Assembly (NCBI RefSeq): GCF_023130475.1 | Contig: NZ_JAKHEX010000008.1 | Span: 36,027-100,026 of the forward strand | Origin: Aciditerrimonas ferrireducens | Lineage (GTDB): Bacteria > Actinomycetota > Acidimicrobiia > Acidimicrobiales > UBA8190 | DNA length: 64,000 nucleotides | Reading direction: 5' to 3' | Shown here: one piece after another, positions 38,627 to 50,857 of the stretch | Numbering within the stretch: position 1 is the stretch's first letter | How the letters are laid out: each line of letters starts with the position of its first letter | The notes under the pieces: model-generated | Told to the model about the DNA's origin: nothing | What the model saw: the letters and a program-made list of their open reading frames with translations, nothing else | Database searches by the model: none | Translations under genes and position numbers: made by a program

Positions 38627-39957
38627 TCACGCCCATCGGGCCCGGGCGGCCGCGCCGATGGTCTCGGTGGCCATGGGGTGGGGGAAGGCCACCTTGGCCA
38701 GGTCCTCGGCCCCAAGGCCCCGCTGCACCGCGACGGCCAGGGGGGCGATGAGCTGGGCGGCGTCCACCCCCAGGATCTGCGCTCCGACCGGGCCCGGGCG
38801 TCGAGCTCGAAGGGGGCCCGCGTCACGACCGCTGCGTCCCCGAGCTCCGCCCGGGCGGCCGCCGGCCCGAGGCCCACCTGCGCGAGCTCCGGCTCGCTGA
38901 ACACGGTCATGGGCACCGCGTCGAAGGCCATGGCGTCCACCGGCTGCCCACCGGCCGCGATCACGTGGGCGGCGACGAGGCTCTGGCGAACAGCGGCATG
39001 GAATAGCGGGGTCCGGCCGTTCACGTCGCCCGGAGCGTAGACCCGCGGGTTCGTCGTCCGCAGCTGGGCGTCCACCGCCAAGGGACCCTGCTCGGGGAGC
39101 CCCAGGTGCCCGAGGCCCTCGGGCAGAACCGGGTGGCGCCCGGTGGCCATCACCGCCAGGTCCCCGCGCAGCTCGAAGCGGTGATCGACGCTGTGGCACT
39201 CGACCACCACCTCGCCGCCCTCCTGGCGCAGCCCGGTCACCCGGACCCCCAGGTGCACCCCGACCCGCCCGGCCAGGGCGTCGGCCAGCTGGCCGGCCAG
39301 GGAGACGTCGAACCCGGGGAGCAGCTGGTCCTCCACCTCGAGGATCACTGGCCGGGACCCCAGGTGCTCGAGCATCGAGGCCACCTCCACGCCGATGTAG
39401 CCGCCGCCGATGACCACCGGTCGCTCGGGGAACGGCAGGTCGGCGCCCAGACGGAACAGGTCGTGGGAGGTGACCGCCAGCTCAGCACCCGGCACCGGCA
39501 ACCGGCTGGGGGCGGAGCCGGTCGCCACCACGAGGTCCCCGAAGCGATACCGCCGGAGCTCGCCCTCGGCTTCCTCGACCTCCACCAGGTCGGGCCCGAC
39601 CACCCGGGCCACCCCCCGATGCATGCGGATCCCCGAGCGGACCAGCTCGGCCTCGTGCTGCGCGTACCGCCGGCGCTGCACCCGGTCCTTGTGCCCCAGC
39701 ACGCCTTTCCAGTCGACCTCGGGTGCTGGACCGTGCAGGCCGAAGAAGCCCTGCCGACGAGCCCGGGCGCGGGCCAAGGCGACCTCCCGGACCGCCTTGG
39801 AGGGCACGCAGCCCTCCGCCAAGCAGTCCCCACCGAGGTTGCCCACCGGGTCCACCAGCACCACCCGCCGACCCGCTCGGTCCAAGAAGAACGCCCCGGG
39901 GTACCCGCCACCCCCGGCGCCGATCACCACGACGTCCGCGTCCTCGACCTGCGTCAT
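38627..39957 (-). pseudogene. Dihydrolipoamide dehydrogenase-like flavoprotein, damaged
   Basis: A pyridine nucleotide-disulfide oxidoreductase. The FAD site DVVVIGAGGGGYPGAFFLDR, the redox Cys pair GGDCLAEGCVPSK, the NAD site VVIGGGYIGVEVASML and GDVNGRTPLFHAAVRQS are intact. After VVTRAPFELDAR the frame is lost; the dimerisation end resumes in another frame as GAQILGVDAAQLIAPLAVAV and AFPHPMATETIGAAARARW. About 25 residues of the usual domain are also missing at the break (around 38800), so this is a deletion plus frameshift, not a single-base error. ATG 39957 follows GAGGAGGTGG. It heads the cyd gene cluster and is preceded by a DosR-like box. Confidence 0.8.
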
Positions 39958-40022
39958 CGGGACCACCTCCTCGCCAGCCCTGTGCCCCGCGGTGATCCTG
40001 GCCCGCCGTCGCCAGGGGGACC

Positions 40023-40037
40023 AGGGTCGAAGGTCCC
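40023..40037 (-). promoter_or_regulatory. DosR/DevR-like box 2 (toward lpd-cydABDC)
   Basis: On the minus strand GGGACCTTCGACCCT, the same sequence as box 1, 65 nt before the lpd-like start. It would control the whole lpd-cydA-cydB-cydD-cydC-hemerythrin unit. Confidence 0.6.
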
Positions 40038-40068
40038 GTCCCTGGCTCCGCCGGGGTCGGGACGACGA

Positions 40069-40530
40069 TCAGGTGGTGGGCTGCAGGAAGCCCTGTGCCC
40101 AGGCCAGGACGGCCTCGTCGGGGGCGTCGGCGAACTGGTCGCTCACCCAGCGCCCCACCGGCTCGCCCCCCAGGTGGCGAACCTGGCCCTGCTCGTCGGT
40201 GAGCACCTGGGCCAGCAGGCCGTGGGCCGCCAGCACGCCGAAGGGATCGGGGTCGTAGCTCCCGGCGTCGATCACCGCCCGGATCTCCGGAACACCCAAG
40301 GGGCTCTCCACCCACCGGGCGACGCAGTCCGCCACCTCGTCGGGCCGCAAGCCCCCGGCCAGGAACGCCATGCGGTCGTGGTCCTCGGCGACGATCTGCA
40401 GCACGTCCCAGACCCGCCCGCTCCAGGGGCCCTGGGCTCCGAGCAGCGCCAGCACCTGGGCCGGCACCGTCCCGTCGAACCCCGCGTGGGCCCGGAGGCC
40501 TTGACGGAGGTCCTCGAGGGTCATCTCCAT
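40069..40530 (-). CDS. Hypothetical protein in the cyd/sulfur region
   Basis: A 153-residue soluble, acidic protein that I do not recognise. It contains LVAEDHDRMAFLAGG-like and WVESPLGVPEIRAVIDAG segments and no membrane helix. AAGGGAGCGG upstream of the ATG supports the start. A DosR-like box lies 73 nt upstream, so it is probably a member of the same regulon. Confidence 0.68.
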   Translation of the reverse strand: MEMTLEDLRQGLRAHAGFDGTVPAQVLALLGAQGPWSGRVWDVLQIVAEDHDRMAFLAGGLRPDEVADCVARWVESPLGVPEIRAVIDAGSYDPDPFGVLAAHGLLAQVLTDEQGQVRHLGGEPVGRWVSDQFADAPDEAVLAWAQGFLQPTT

Positions 40531-40603
40531 GGCCGCTCCCTTCCCTCGCCGCGCCCCGATCCGGGACCGAGCCGCAGCGTACCCCGAGCCACTCTCCCCG
40601 CCT

Positions 40604-40618
40604 AGGGCCTAAGGACCC
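40604..40618 (-). promoter_or_regulatory. DosR/DevR-like box 3 (divergent)
   Basis: On the minus strand GGGTCCTTAGGCCCT, 73 nt before the hypothetical gene at 40530 and 84 nt from the opposite DUF2892 gene. The most divergent in core of the six. Confidence 0.5.
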
Positions 40619-40702
40619 GGTCGCTCGGCACCCGGTATCCATCCGAGCCCCTCGCACGTCCATGAAGTGTTCGAGAGAAGGAAGCGAGCGAAGGAGGCAG
40701 CG

Positions 40703-40960
40703 ATGAGGAAGAACATGGGAACCTGGGACCGGGTGGCCCGAGGGGTGCTCGGCGCTGCGGCCCTCGCCGGCAGCGGCCTCGTGGGCTTCACCAGCCCAGG
40801 GGGCATCGTGCTCCTGGTGGTGACCGCCCTCATGGGCACGACGGCCGCCAGCGGGGTCTGCCCGCTCTACAGCGCACTGCACGTCCAGACCACCCGCCGC
40901 GCCACCACGAGCGGCACGCCCGCTGCCCGCTCGAAGCTCCACCTGCACCGGGCGGCCTAA
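40703..40960 (+). CDS. DUF2892 (YgaP-type) membrane protein
   Basis: An 85-residue protein with the DUF2892 pattern MRKNMGTWDRVARGVLGAAA, hydrophobic VLLVVTALMGTTAASG and GVCPLYSALHV with a conserved Cys. Such domains appear alone or fused to rhodanese (YgaP), so a sulfur-related role is plausible. ATG 40703 has AGGAGGCAGCG upstream; the longer frame from 40667 is less likely. Confidence 0.78.
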   Translation: MRKNMGTWDRVARGVLGAAALAGSGLVGFTSPGGIVLLVVTALMGTTAASGVCPLYSALHVQTTRRATTSGTPAARSKLHLHRAA

Positions 40961-41048
40961 GGCAGCCCGACCGGGGCCGAGCGAGTCTGGAGGGTCCGGC
41001 GATCCTCGCTCCTGCACGGCTTCCACTGCTCCCCTACCCTTGGGGGCA

Positions 41049-41880
41049 GTGGAAGCCACCCGCGTCGGCACCGAGGACCGCCCGAGCAGGTTCGAGGACC
41101 AGGTCGCCGCCGAGGTCCCGGGCTTGCTCCGCTACGCGCGTTCCCTCACGAACGACCCCGTGCTGGCCGAGGACCTCGTCTCGGAGACCGTCCTGCGGGC
41201 CCTGGAGCGACGCCGGCAGTTCCGCGGCGAGGCGTCGCTGCGGACCTGGCTGCACCGGATCCTCCACAACGTCGCGATCGACCAGCACCGCCACGAGGGC
41301 CGCAGCGAACCGGTCGCCGAGCCCCGGGTCCCGCGCCCCACCGTCGTGGCCGACGATCCCGCCGAGCGGGCGCTTCGAGCGCTCGACGCCGAGGAGGTCC
41401 GCCAGGCCCTCGAGCACGTGCCCTTCGCCACCCGCAGCGCCCTGCTCCTCCACGACGCCGAACGGTTCAGCGACCCCGAGGTGGCCCGGATCCTCGGCAT
41501 CTCCCTGCCCGCTGCCAAGCAGCGCATCCGGCGCGGTCGTCTCCAGCTCCTCGAGGCCCTCGCCGCCGAGCCCCGCCGCCGCCAGGCCAACCGGGGCGTG
41601 CCGCTCTCGTGCGCCGATGCTCGCCAGAAGATCCCCGACCTGCTCGAGGGCGGCCTCGACGCCACCGACCAGGGCCTCCTCGAGGCCCACCTCGCCCACT
41701 GCGTCAGCTGTCCCCCGCTCTACCGGGCCCTCACCGGCCTCCCCGCTACGCTGAGCGAACTGCACGACCCCGACACGGTCGTCCCGCCCGCCCTCGCCGA
41801 GCGCCTCCGGCTCCTCCTCGCAACCCACGCTCCGGCGGCGCACCGGCTCGGGAGCGGGGAAGCCGCCGGCGGCTCCGCCC

Positions 41881-41903
<23 letters not shown>
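41049..41903 (+). CDS. ECF-type sigma factor with C-terminal zinc-finger-like domain
   Basis: The N-terminal half has sigma region 2 (YARSLTNDPVLAEDLVSETV, FRGEASLRTWLHRILHNVAI) and region 4 (VPFATRSALLLHDAERFSDP, RILGISLPAAKQRIRRGRLQ). After about residue 180 the protein continues with SCADARQKIPDLLEGGLDAT and LLEAHLAHCVSCPPLYRAL. The latter has the His-x3-Cys-x2-Cys pattern of zf-HC2 anti-sigma domains. So a sigma factor and an anti-sigma-like zinc site are fused. GTG 41049 chosen; a TTG at 41040 is also possible. The 3' end overlaps the convergent flavoprotein gene by 23 nt. Confidence 0.82.
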
Positions 41904-45886
<3,983 letters not shown>

Positions 45887-45902
45887 GGCGGCCCGACTCG
45901 GC

Positions 45903-46487
45903 TCAGCTCGTGCCAGCCAGCAGCAGGTCCCGCCACGACGGCTCGGGCCCGTCAAAGGCCACGAACCCCACGTGCCGCCGGTGCCCGGCGAGCTGGCGCT
46001 CGATGCTCATCCCGCGCCGCTCCAGCGCGTACCACCAGGTGCCCTCGGCGATCTCGCCGGCCTCGGCCTCGGCCAGCACGGCACCAGGCGGCTCCACCCG
46101 GCGCAGCCCGTAGCCTGCCACCCCGACGATCCCCGGGGCGCTCGCCCCGGCACACTGGGGGTCCACCCGATGCCAGACCCGGCCCTCCTCGAGCGCCGAC
46201 AGGACCCGGTCCACCCCGTCGCGTTGCACCAGGGCCCACAGAGCCCGGCCGAGGCCCTCGGGATCGCCGTCCTCCTCCACGACCACCGGCAGGCGTGGCT
46301 GGTCGGCCTCGTCATCAGCGCTCCAGATCACCAGGGCGCTCGGTGGACGGCTCGGGGGCCGTTCGCTGGCACCGTTCCCGCTCCCGACCGGCGCAGCGCC
46401 GGTGCCCCGGTCGTCTCCGTTCGCGGCAGGGCCGGGCTCCGTGGAGCCCGGCCCTCCCGCTTCGTGACTCACGATCTCGTCGGTCAT
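45903..46487 (-). CDS. Hypothetical protein in the DosR-like regulon
   Basis: A 194-residue protein, not recognised. The first 60 residues are Gly/Ser/Pro-rich; the remainder reads PSALVIWSADDEADQPRLPV then WALVQRDGVDRVLSALEEG, ending AEGTWWYALERRGMSIERQL and VGFVAFDGPEPSW. ATG 46487 was chosen because it lies after the end of the preceding gene (31 nt). It forms a pair with the membrane protein upstream that is headed by a DosR-like box. Confidence 0.62.
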   Translation of the reverse strand: MTDEIVSHEAGGPGSTEPGPAANGDDRGTGAAPVGSGNGASERPPSRPPSALVIWSADDEADQPRLPVVVEEDGDPEGLGRALWALVQRDGVDRVLSALEEGRVWHRVDPQCAGASAPGIVGVAGYGLRRVEPPGAVLAEAEAGEIAEGTWWYALERRGMSIERQLAGHRRHVGFVAFDGPEPSWRDLLLAGTS

Positions 46488-46518
46488 CTGGCTCGCACCC
46501 CGTCCTCGCTCGCTTGCC

Positions 46519-47127
46519 CTACACCTGGGCCAACACCCGGTGGGGTTCCAGGATTTCCTCGGTGTCCGGGGTGCGCCGGGCGTGCCACAACCCGAGGCCG
46601 ACGAGCACTGCCATGACGAAGGCCAGCACGAAGGCGGCGATCCCGGCCCAGAAGGCGATCTCCCCGAAGACGCTGAAGGCGTAGGCCTCGAGGAGCAGGC
46701 CCCGCAAGGTGGTGCCCTGGAAGGACGTCTGCTCCAAGGACGCGAGCTCCTTGGCCTGCGGGCTGCCCGGGGCGGCCTCACGAGCCTTCGTGGAGATCAC
46801 CGCGTAGACGCCGTGGTAGGGCATCTCCGAGAGGTGCACGGCGATGAAGTCGTTCGCGTACACCTCGGCCTGCTGCCCGGTGAGCAGCTGCTGCCCCGCG
46901 TACTGCGACACCGTGGGGATCATGCTTGGGGTGATCTCGGTGCCGGGCTTCGCGTGCTCGAACGCCGACTTCGGGGGGAAGAAGATCTCCTGCTTCGCCA
47001 ACTGGTTGTGCACCTCGTTGTTGGCGAAGCTCGCCCCCCACATGAGCAGCGCGCCGGCCACCACCAGCACCACCACCATCACGGCGCCACCAGCGCTCGC
47101 CAAGAGGTCGAAGACCTTGCGTCGCAT
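46519..47127 (-). CDS. Two-TM membrane protein of the hypoxic regulon
   Basis: A 202-residue protein: N-terminal membrane segment (GGAVMVVVLVVAGALLMWGA), an extracytoplasmic stretch with QEIFFPPKSAFEHAKPGTEI and QYAGQQLLTGQQAEVYANDF, then a second membrane segment (AFWAGIAAFVLAFVMAVLVG). It resembles conserved actinobacterial membrane proteins found next to stress and two-component genes, but I cannot name it. A DosR-like box lies 75 nt upstream. Confidence 0.72.
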   Translation of the reverse strand: MRRKVFDLLASAGGAVMVVVLVVAGALLMWGASFANNEVHNQLAKQEIFFPPKSAFEHAKPGTEITPSMIPTVSQYAGQQLLTGQQAEVYANDFIAVHLSEMPYHGVYAVISTKAREAAPGSPQAKELASLEQTSFQGTTLRGLLLEAYAFSVFGEIAFWAGIAAFVLAFVMAVLVGLGLWHARRTPDTEEILEPHRVLAQV

Positions 47128-47202
47128 GGCTGCTCCCTTCTCCCGATCGGGGATCCGCTCCCCGCTTCACTCTCAGCCTGCGCCTCGCGCCGGGTGCCCT
47201 CT

Positions 47203-47217
47203 AGGGCCGAAGGTCCC
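47203..47217 (-). promoter_or_regulatory. DosR/DevR-like box 5 (toward the membrane-protein operon)
   Basis: On the minus strand GGGACCTTCGGCCCT, identical to box 4, 75 nt before the ATG at 47127. Confidence 0.6.
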
Positions 47218-47249
47218 AAGATCCCTCCGGGGAACCTCGTGCCTCCGGC

Positions 47250-47777
47250 TTAGGGACAGGGCACCAGCGATTGCTGCGCCACGGGAGGGTCCATCGCCTG
47301 GATGCCCCGGGCCATCCCGCGCACTACGGCCCGCAGGGTCCGCTCGCCGACCCGGTGGAGACCCAAGCGGTCCAGGGACCGACCCAGACTCCCCCCCGGG
47401 GGGTGATAGGCGCCGCAGAGCCGCAGCTCGCTCGACGCCACCCCCAGGGAAGCCAGCACCACTTCGGCCTCCAGGCTGGGCAGCACCTGAGGGGCCCGAG
47501 CAGGGCGCCACCGCAGCCCGAGCACCACCCGGTCGCCGAGGTCCTGGCTTCCGAGGACCTCGGCCCACACCGGCTGGGCACCGGGCCCGGCGGGGCCGAA
47601 GGGCCCCACCCGACCGGTCAGCGCCGGGTCGGTGTCCTTCGGGGCGGCACCGAGCGCGCCGGCCACGATGGCTTCGCGGTGCTCGAGCAGCCGGGCGCGA
47701 GCGACCTCGAAGGGCACCTCGACGGTGGCCGCCACCTCGATGAGCACCGCGGCAGGGCGCTCGACGCCCGGGCTCAC
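47250..47777 (-). CDS. Hypothetical protein coupled to USP (possible SRPBCC fold)
   Basis: A 175-residue protein. The start VLIEVAATVEVPFEVARARL resembles the first strand and helix of START/SRPBCC (polyketide-cyclase-like) proteins, but the rest has no clear motif. The GTG start overlaps the USP stop codon (GTGA). Probably part of the same transcript as the USP. Confidence 0.6.
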   Translation of the reverse strand: MSPGVERPAAVLIEVAATVEVPFEVARARLLEHREAIVAGALGAAPKDTDPALTGRVGPFGPAGPGAQPVWAEVLGSQDLGDRVVLGLRWRPARAPQVLPSLEAEVVLASLGVASSELRLCGAYHPPGGSLGRSLDRLGLHRVGERTLRAVVRGMARGIQAMDPPVAQQSLVPCP

Positions 47778-48211
47778 CCGGGGCGCCCCGCCGGGACCAC
47801 CACGACAGGACACGGCGCGTGGTGGACGACCTGGGCGCTGGTCGAGCCGAGCAGCAGCCCGGCGAACCCGCCATGCCCCCGCGAACCGACCACCAGCAGG
47901 ATCGCACCGCCTGCTTCGTCCACCAGCACCTTGGCCGGGGGACCCTCGACCACGCGCTCGTCCACCGGGATCCCGGGTTCCTCTCCGAGGACCTCGGCCA
48001 CCTGGCTCCGAAGCAGCCGCTCGGTCTGCGGCGCCACCTCGGCGTAGAGCTCGGCCGGGTAGGGCACCGGGGCGTAGGCCCCCACCGGCACCGTCCACGC
48101 CCGCAGGACCCGCAGCACCGCACCCCGCAACCGGGCTTCCTCGGCCGCGAACCGCAACGCTGCCGAGGACCCCGGCGACCCGTCGACTCCGACCACCACC
48201 ACATCGGCCAT
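47774..48211 (-). CDS. Universal stress protein (UspA family)
   Basis: The 145-residue protein has the USP start VVVVGVDGSPGSSAALRFAA and the ATP-binding end VVGSRGHGGFAGLLLGSTSA followed by PCPVVVVP. UspA proteins with the G-2x-G-9x-G(S/T) motif bind ATP and are typical DosR targets in mycobacteria. ATG 48211 follows GGTGGAGG. Preceded by a DosR-like box. Confidence 0.88.
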   Translation of the reverse strand: MADVVVVGVDGSPGSSAALRFAAEEARLRGAVLRVLRAWTVPVGAYAPVPYPAELYAEVAPQTERLLRSQVAEVLGEEPGIPVDERVVEGPPAKVLVDEAGGAILLVVGSRGHGGFAGLLLGSTSAQVVHHAPCPVVVVPAGRPG

Positions 48212-48259
48212 GACAACCACCTCCACCACCGAGGATCGCCGGAGCGGGCGGGGCCGACC

Positions 48260-48274
48260 AGGGCCGAATGGCCC
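48260..48274 (-). promoter_or_regulatory. DosR/DevR-like box 6 (toward USP)
   Basis: On the minus strand GGGCCATTCGGCCCT, 48 nt before the USP ATG. Confidence 0.55.
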
Positions 48275-48307
48275 CTTTTCGGGTTGGGCGGCCTTCTCCG
48301 GCTGCCC

Positions 48308-49198
48308 TCAGCCCACCTGCTCGGCAAGCACCTGGGCCACGAAGTGGCCCGCGGGGCCAGCCAGCGCGTCGTGGGCCTCGCGAAACGCCCGGTGCGCGGC
48401 GGCGCCAGGCCAGTCCTCGGGGAGGAGCTCAGCGGGGAGATTCGGGTCCCGGAAGGGGAACTGACGGTAGTGGGCCACCAGGTCGATCTGGAGCCGCAGG
48501 GCGTCTGCCCCCGCGAGGCGCTCGAGACGGGCGGGGGGCGGAAGGTGGTCCAGCCGGGCGAGGAAACCCCGGTAGTCCTGCGCCAGGCCCCGCAGGTCCC
48601 AACACCGTTCGACCAGGTCCCGATCGGCGCCGGGCCCGGCGGTGGTCCCGGTGAAGAGATCGACCCGGGCGGCAGCGGCCCGCTCGGCCAGCGCCGCGGC
48701 CACCTCCTCGAGCCGGTCGTGGGGGCTGATCCAGGTCCCACCGGCAAGGGGCCCGAACCCGAACCAGGCCAGGATCCGTCGTACCCGGTGCCGCTGCTCC
48801 CGGTCCCGCTCGGGCACATGGAAGATCACCATCCGCCAACACCCGTCCCAGACCGGCGTCCGCCACTCGAAGATGCGTTCCCGGCCCTCGTCCAGGAGGG
48901 CAACGGCCCGTGGAGTGAGGGCCCACTGCACGGTCCTCCCGGCCCGTGCGCTCGCCAGCCAACCCTCCCTGCGCATGCGGACCAGGGCGCTGCGGGCACT
49001 GGCCTCGGGGATCCCGAGGACACCGAGCAAGGCGACCAGGGTCGGCGTGCCCACCCGACCGCCGTGGTGGCGCAGGTGGTCACCGAAGAGGTCGAACAGC
49101 ACCGCCCGGGGGCGCCGGGGGCCGGCAGAGATCTCGTGCTCGACGGGTTCCGGGGGCGCCTTGGCGCGATCCAGCACGAGGTTCGACACCACCCCCAA
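48308..49198 (-). CDS. PaaX-family transcriptional regulator
   Basis: A 296-residue regulator. The winged-helix N-terminus VLFDLFGDHLRHHGGRVGTP and ARSALVRMRREGWLASARAG and the core WRMVIFHVPERDREQRHRVR are typical of PaaX repressors, which bind aryl-CoA esters. It is divergent from sdgC by 72 nt, so it probably represses the salicylate/gentisate genes and itself until the CoA thioester appears. Regulation and effector are inferred. Confidence 0.87.
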   Translation of the reverse strand: MGVVSNLVLDRAKAPPEPVEHEISAGPRRPRAVLFDLFGDHLRHHGGRVGTPTLVALLGVLGIPEASARSALVRMRREGWLASARAGRTVQWALTPRAVALLDEGRERIFEWRTPVWDGCWRMVIFHVPERDREQRHRVRRILAWFGFGPLAGGTWISPHDRLEEVAAALAERAAAARVDLFTGTTAGPGADRDLVERCWDLRGLAQDYRGFLARLDHLPPPARLERLAGADALRLQIDLVAHYRQFPFRDPNLPAELLPEDWPGAAAHRAFREAHDALAGPAGHFVAQVLAEQVG

Positions 49199-49270
49199 GC
49201 TATGTCAGAATTCAGGCGGTCGTCATCTCGGCGCCACACTTGGTCTGGGCCGGCGCCGGAGGGGGTGGGT

Positions 49271-50857
49271 ATGCGCCTCGGGGTGCTCGGGGGAGGACCC
49301 GGCGGGTTGTTCTTCGCCACGCTGGCCAAGCGGTCGCAACCGGGACGAGAGGTGCACGTCTTCGAGCGGCACGAGCCGGCTCGGACCTTCGGGTTTGGCG
49401 TCGTGTTCTCGGATCGGACGCTCGCCGGCCTGGAGGCGGTCGACCCCGGCCTGCACGAGGCCATGGTGGCGGAGGGCACGCACTGGGAGCAGATCGAGGT
49501 CCGGCTCCGGGGCGAGCGCTACGGCTGTGGCGGGAACGGGATGGGCGCCCTGCGTCGCAGCACCTTGCTGGGACTCCTTGAGCGCTCGGCGACCGAGGCG
49601 GGGGTGGTACTGCACTCGGGGAGGACCGTCCGCCCCGAGGACGTCCTCGAGGACGGGTTCGACCTGGTCGTCGGCGCGGACGGCACCCACTCGGCGCTCC
49701 GAGGACGCTTCGCGTCGGCCTTCGGCGCCGAGGTGGCGACCGCCCGGGCCCGGTTCGTCTGGCTGGGCACGACCTGCCCGTTCCCTGGCCTGACGTTCCT
49801 CCACGAGCAGGATCCCGCCGGGGTGTTCGCGGTCCACGCCTACCCGGTCGGTGGAGGCCTCTCGACGTTCATCGTGGAGACCGACGAGGCCGCCTGGGAA
49901 GCGGCCGGTCTGGACCAGGACGGGGTCGAGGACGGAGAGGGTGCGCTACCCCGGACGCTCCCGTTCCTTGAGCACCTCTTCGCCGAGCACCTCGGGGGCC
50001 ACCGGCTGCTCGTGAACCGTTCCCGCTGGTCGAGCTTCGTGACCCGCCGGGCGGCGCGCTGGTGGGTGGTGGCGGGGCGGGTGCCGGTGGTGCTCCTCGG
50101 GGACGCGGCGCACACCGCCCACTTCTCGGTCGGCTCGGGCACGAAGATGGCCATGGAGGACGCCGTGGCCCTGGTCGAGGCCCTGGATCAGCACCCGGGT
50201 GACCTCGAGGCGGCGCTCCGGGCCTACGAGGCCGTCCGGCGGCCCGAGGTGGAGCGGATCCAGGCGGCCGCCCGGCCGAGCCTGGCCTGGTGGGAGCACT
50301 TCGGCCGCGCCTATCGGGCCCTGCCGCCCTGGCAGTTCGCGTACCACTTCTTCACCCGCTCCCTGCCCGAGTCCCGGCTGCGACGCCGGGACTCGGGGTT
50401 CGTGGACGCCACCCACGCCCGCTGGCGGGCGGTCCACGGGGCCCGGCCGCTGGCCAGCTCGCTACGCCTCGGCGACCGGCGGGTGCCGGGTCGACTGGTC
50501 GAGGTGCGAGGCGACGCCGTGGTGCTCCCCGACGGGCTGCTCCCCTTGCGGAACCGTCCCGCGCCGGGCAGGGGACCCTGGGGCCTGGTCCTCGACGCGC
50601 CGTCCGGCGAGGAGGGGCTCGGGGAGGCGCAGGCGGTGCTGGCCAAGGGTGTTGCGGAGCACCCGGTGTTGGTGGCGGTGCGGGGCGGCACCCCGCTCAC
50701 CCGCCGGCTGCTCGGCGAGGCGGCCCGCCTGGAGGAGGGTTCCACGACCCTGGTGGTCGAGGAGGCCGAGGGGCCCGAGCTCGAGGACCTGGCGGTCACT
50801 GCGGTGCTCTCGGGTCGCTGCGACCTGGTGGGGGTCCCCGAGGGGGCCCAGCGATGA
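49271..50857 (+). CDS. sdgC: Salicylyl-CoA 5-hydroxylase-like FAD monooxygenase
   Basis: A 528-residue flavin monooxygenase. The FAD motif is MRLGVLGGGPGGLFFATLAK with VHVFERHE, then DLVVGADGTHSALR and the third motif LLGDAAHTAHFSVGSGTKMA. The sequence and length fit SdgC (salicylyl-CoA 5-hydroxylase) rather than the longer anthraniloyl-CoA monooxygenase fused to an old-yellow-enzyme domain. It would turn salicylyl-CoA into gentisyl-CoA. The stop overlaps the next start (ATGA). The next genes match the Streptomyces sdg pathway. Confidence 0.8.
   Translation: MRLGVLGGGPGGLFFATLAKRSQPGREVHVFERHEPARTFGFGVVFSDRTLAGLEAVDPGLHEAMVAEGTHWEQIEVRLRGERYGCGGNGMGALRRSTLLGLLERSATEAGVVLHSGRTVRPEDVLEDGFDLVVGADGTHSALRGRFASAFGAEVATARARFVWLGTTCPFPGLTFLHEQDPAGVFAVHAYPVGGGLSTFIVETDEAAWEAAGLDQDGVEDGEGALPRTLPFLEHLFAEHLGGHRLLVNRSRWSSFVTRRAARWWVVAGRVPVVLLGDAAHTAHFSVGSGTKMAMEDAVALVEALDQHPGDLEAALRAYEAVRRPEVERIQAAARPSLAWWEHFGRAYRALPPWQFAYHFFTRSLPESRLRRRDSGFVDATHARWRAVHGARPLASSLRLGDRRVPGRLVEVRGDAVVLPDGLLPLRNRPAPGRGPWGLVLDAPSGEEGLGEAQAVLAKGVAEHPVLVAVRGGTPLTRRLLGEAARLEEGSTTLVVEEAEGPELEDLAVTAVLSGRCDLVGVPEGAQR

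Noticed and set aside
37105..39966. A 953-residue fusion of lpd and CydA
   Set aside because: The frame joins them only because the lpd end is frameshifted; CydA has its own GTG and ribosome site at 38511.
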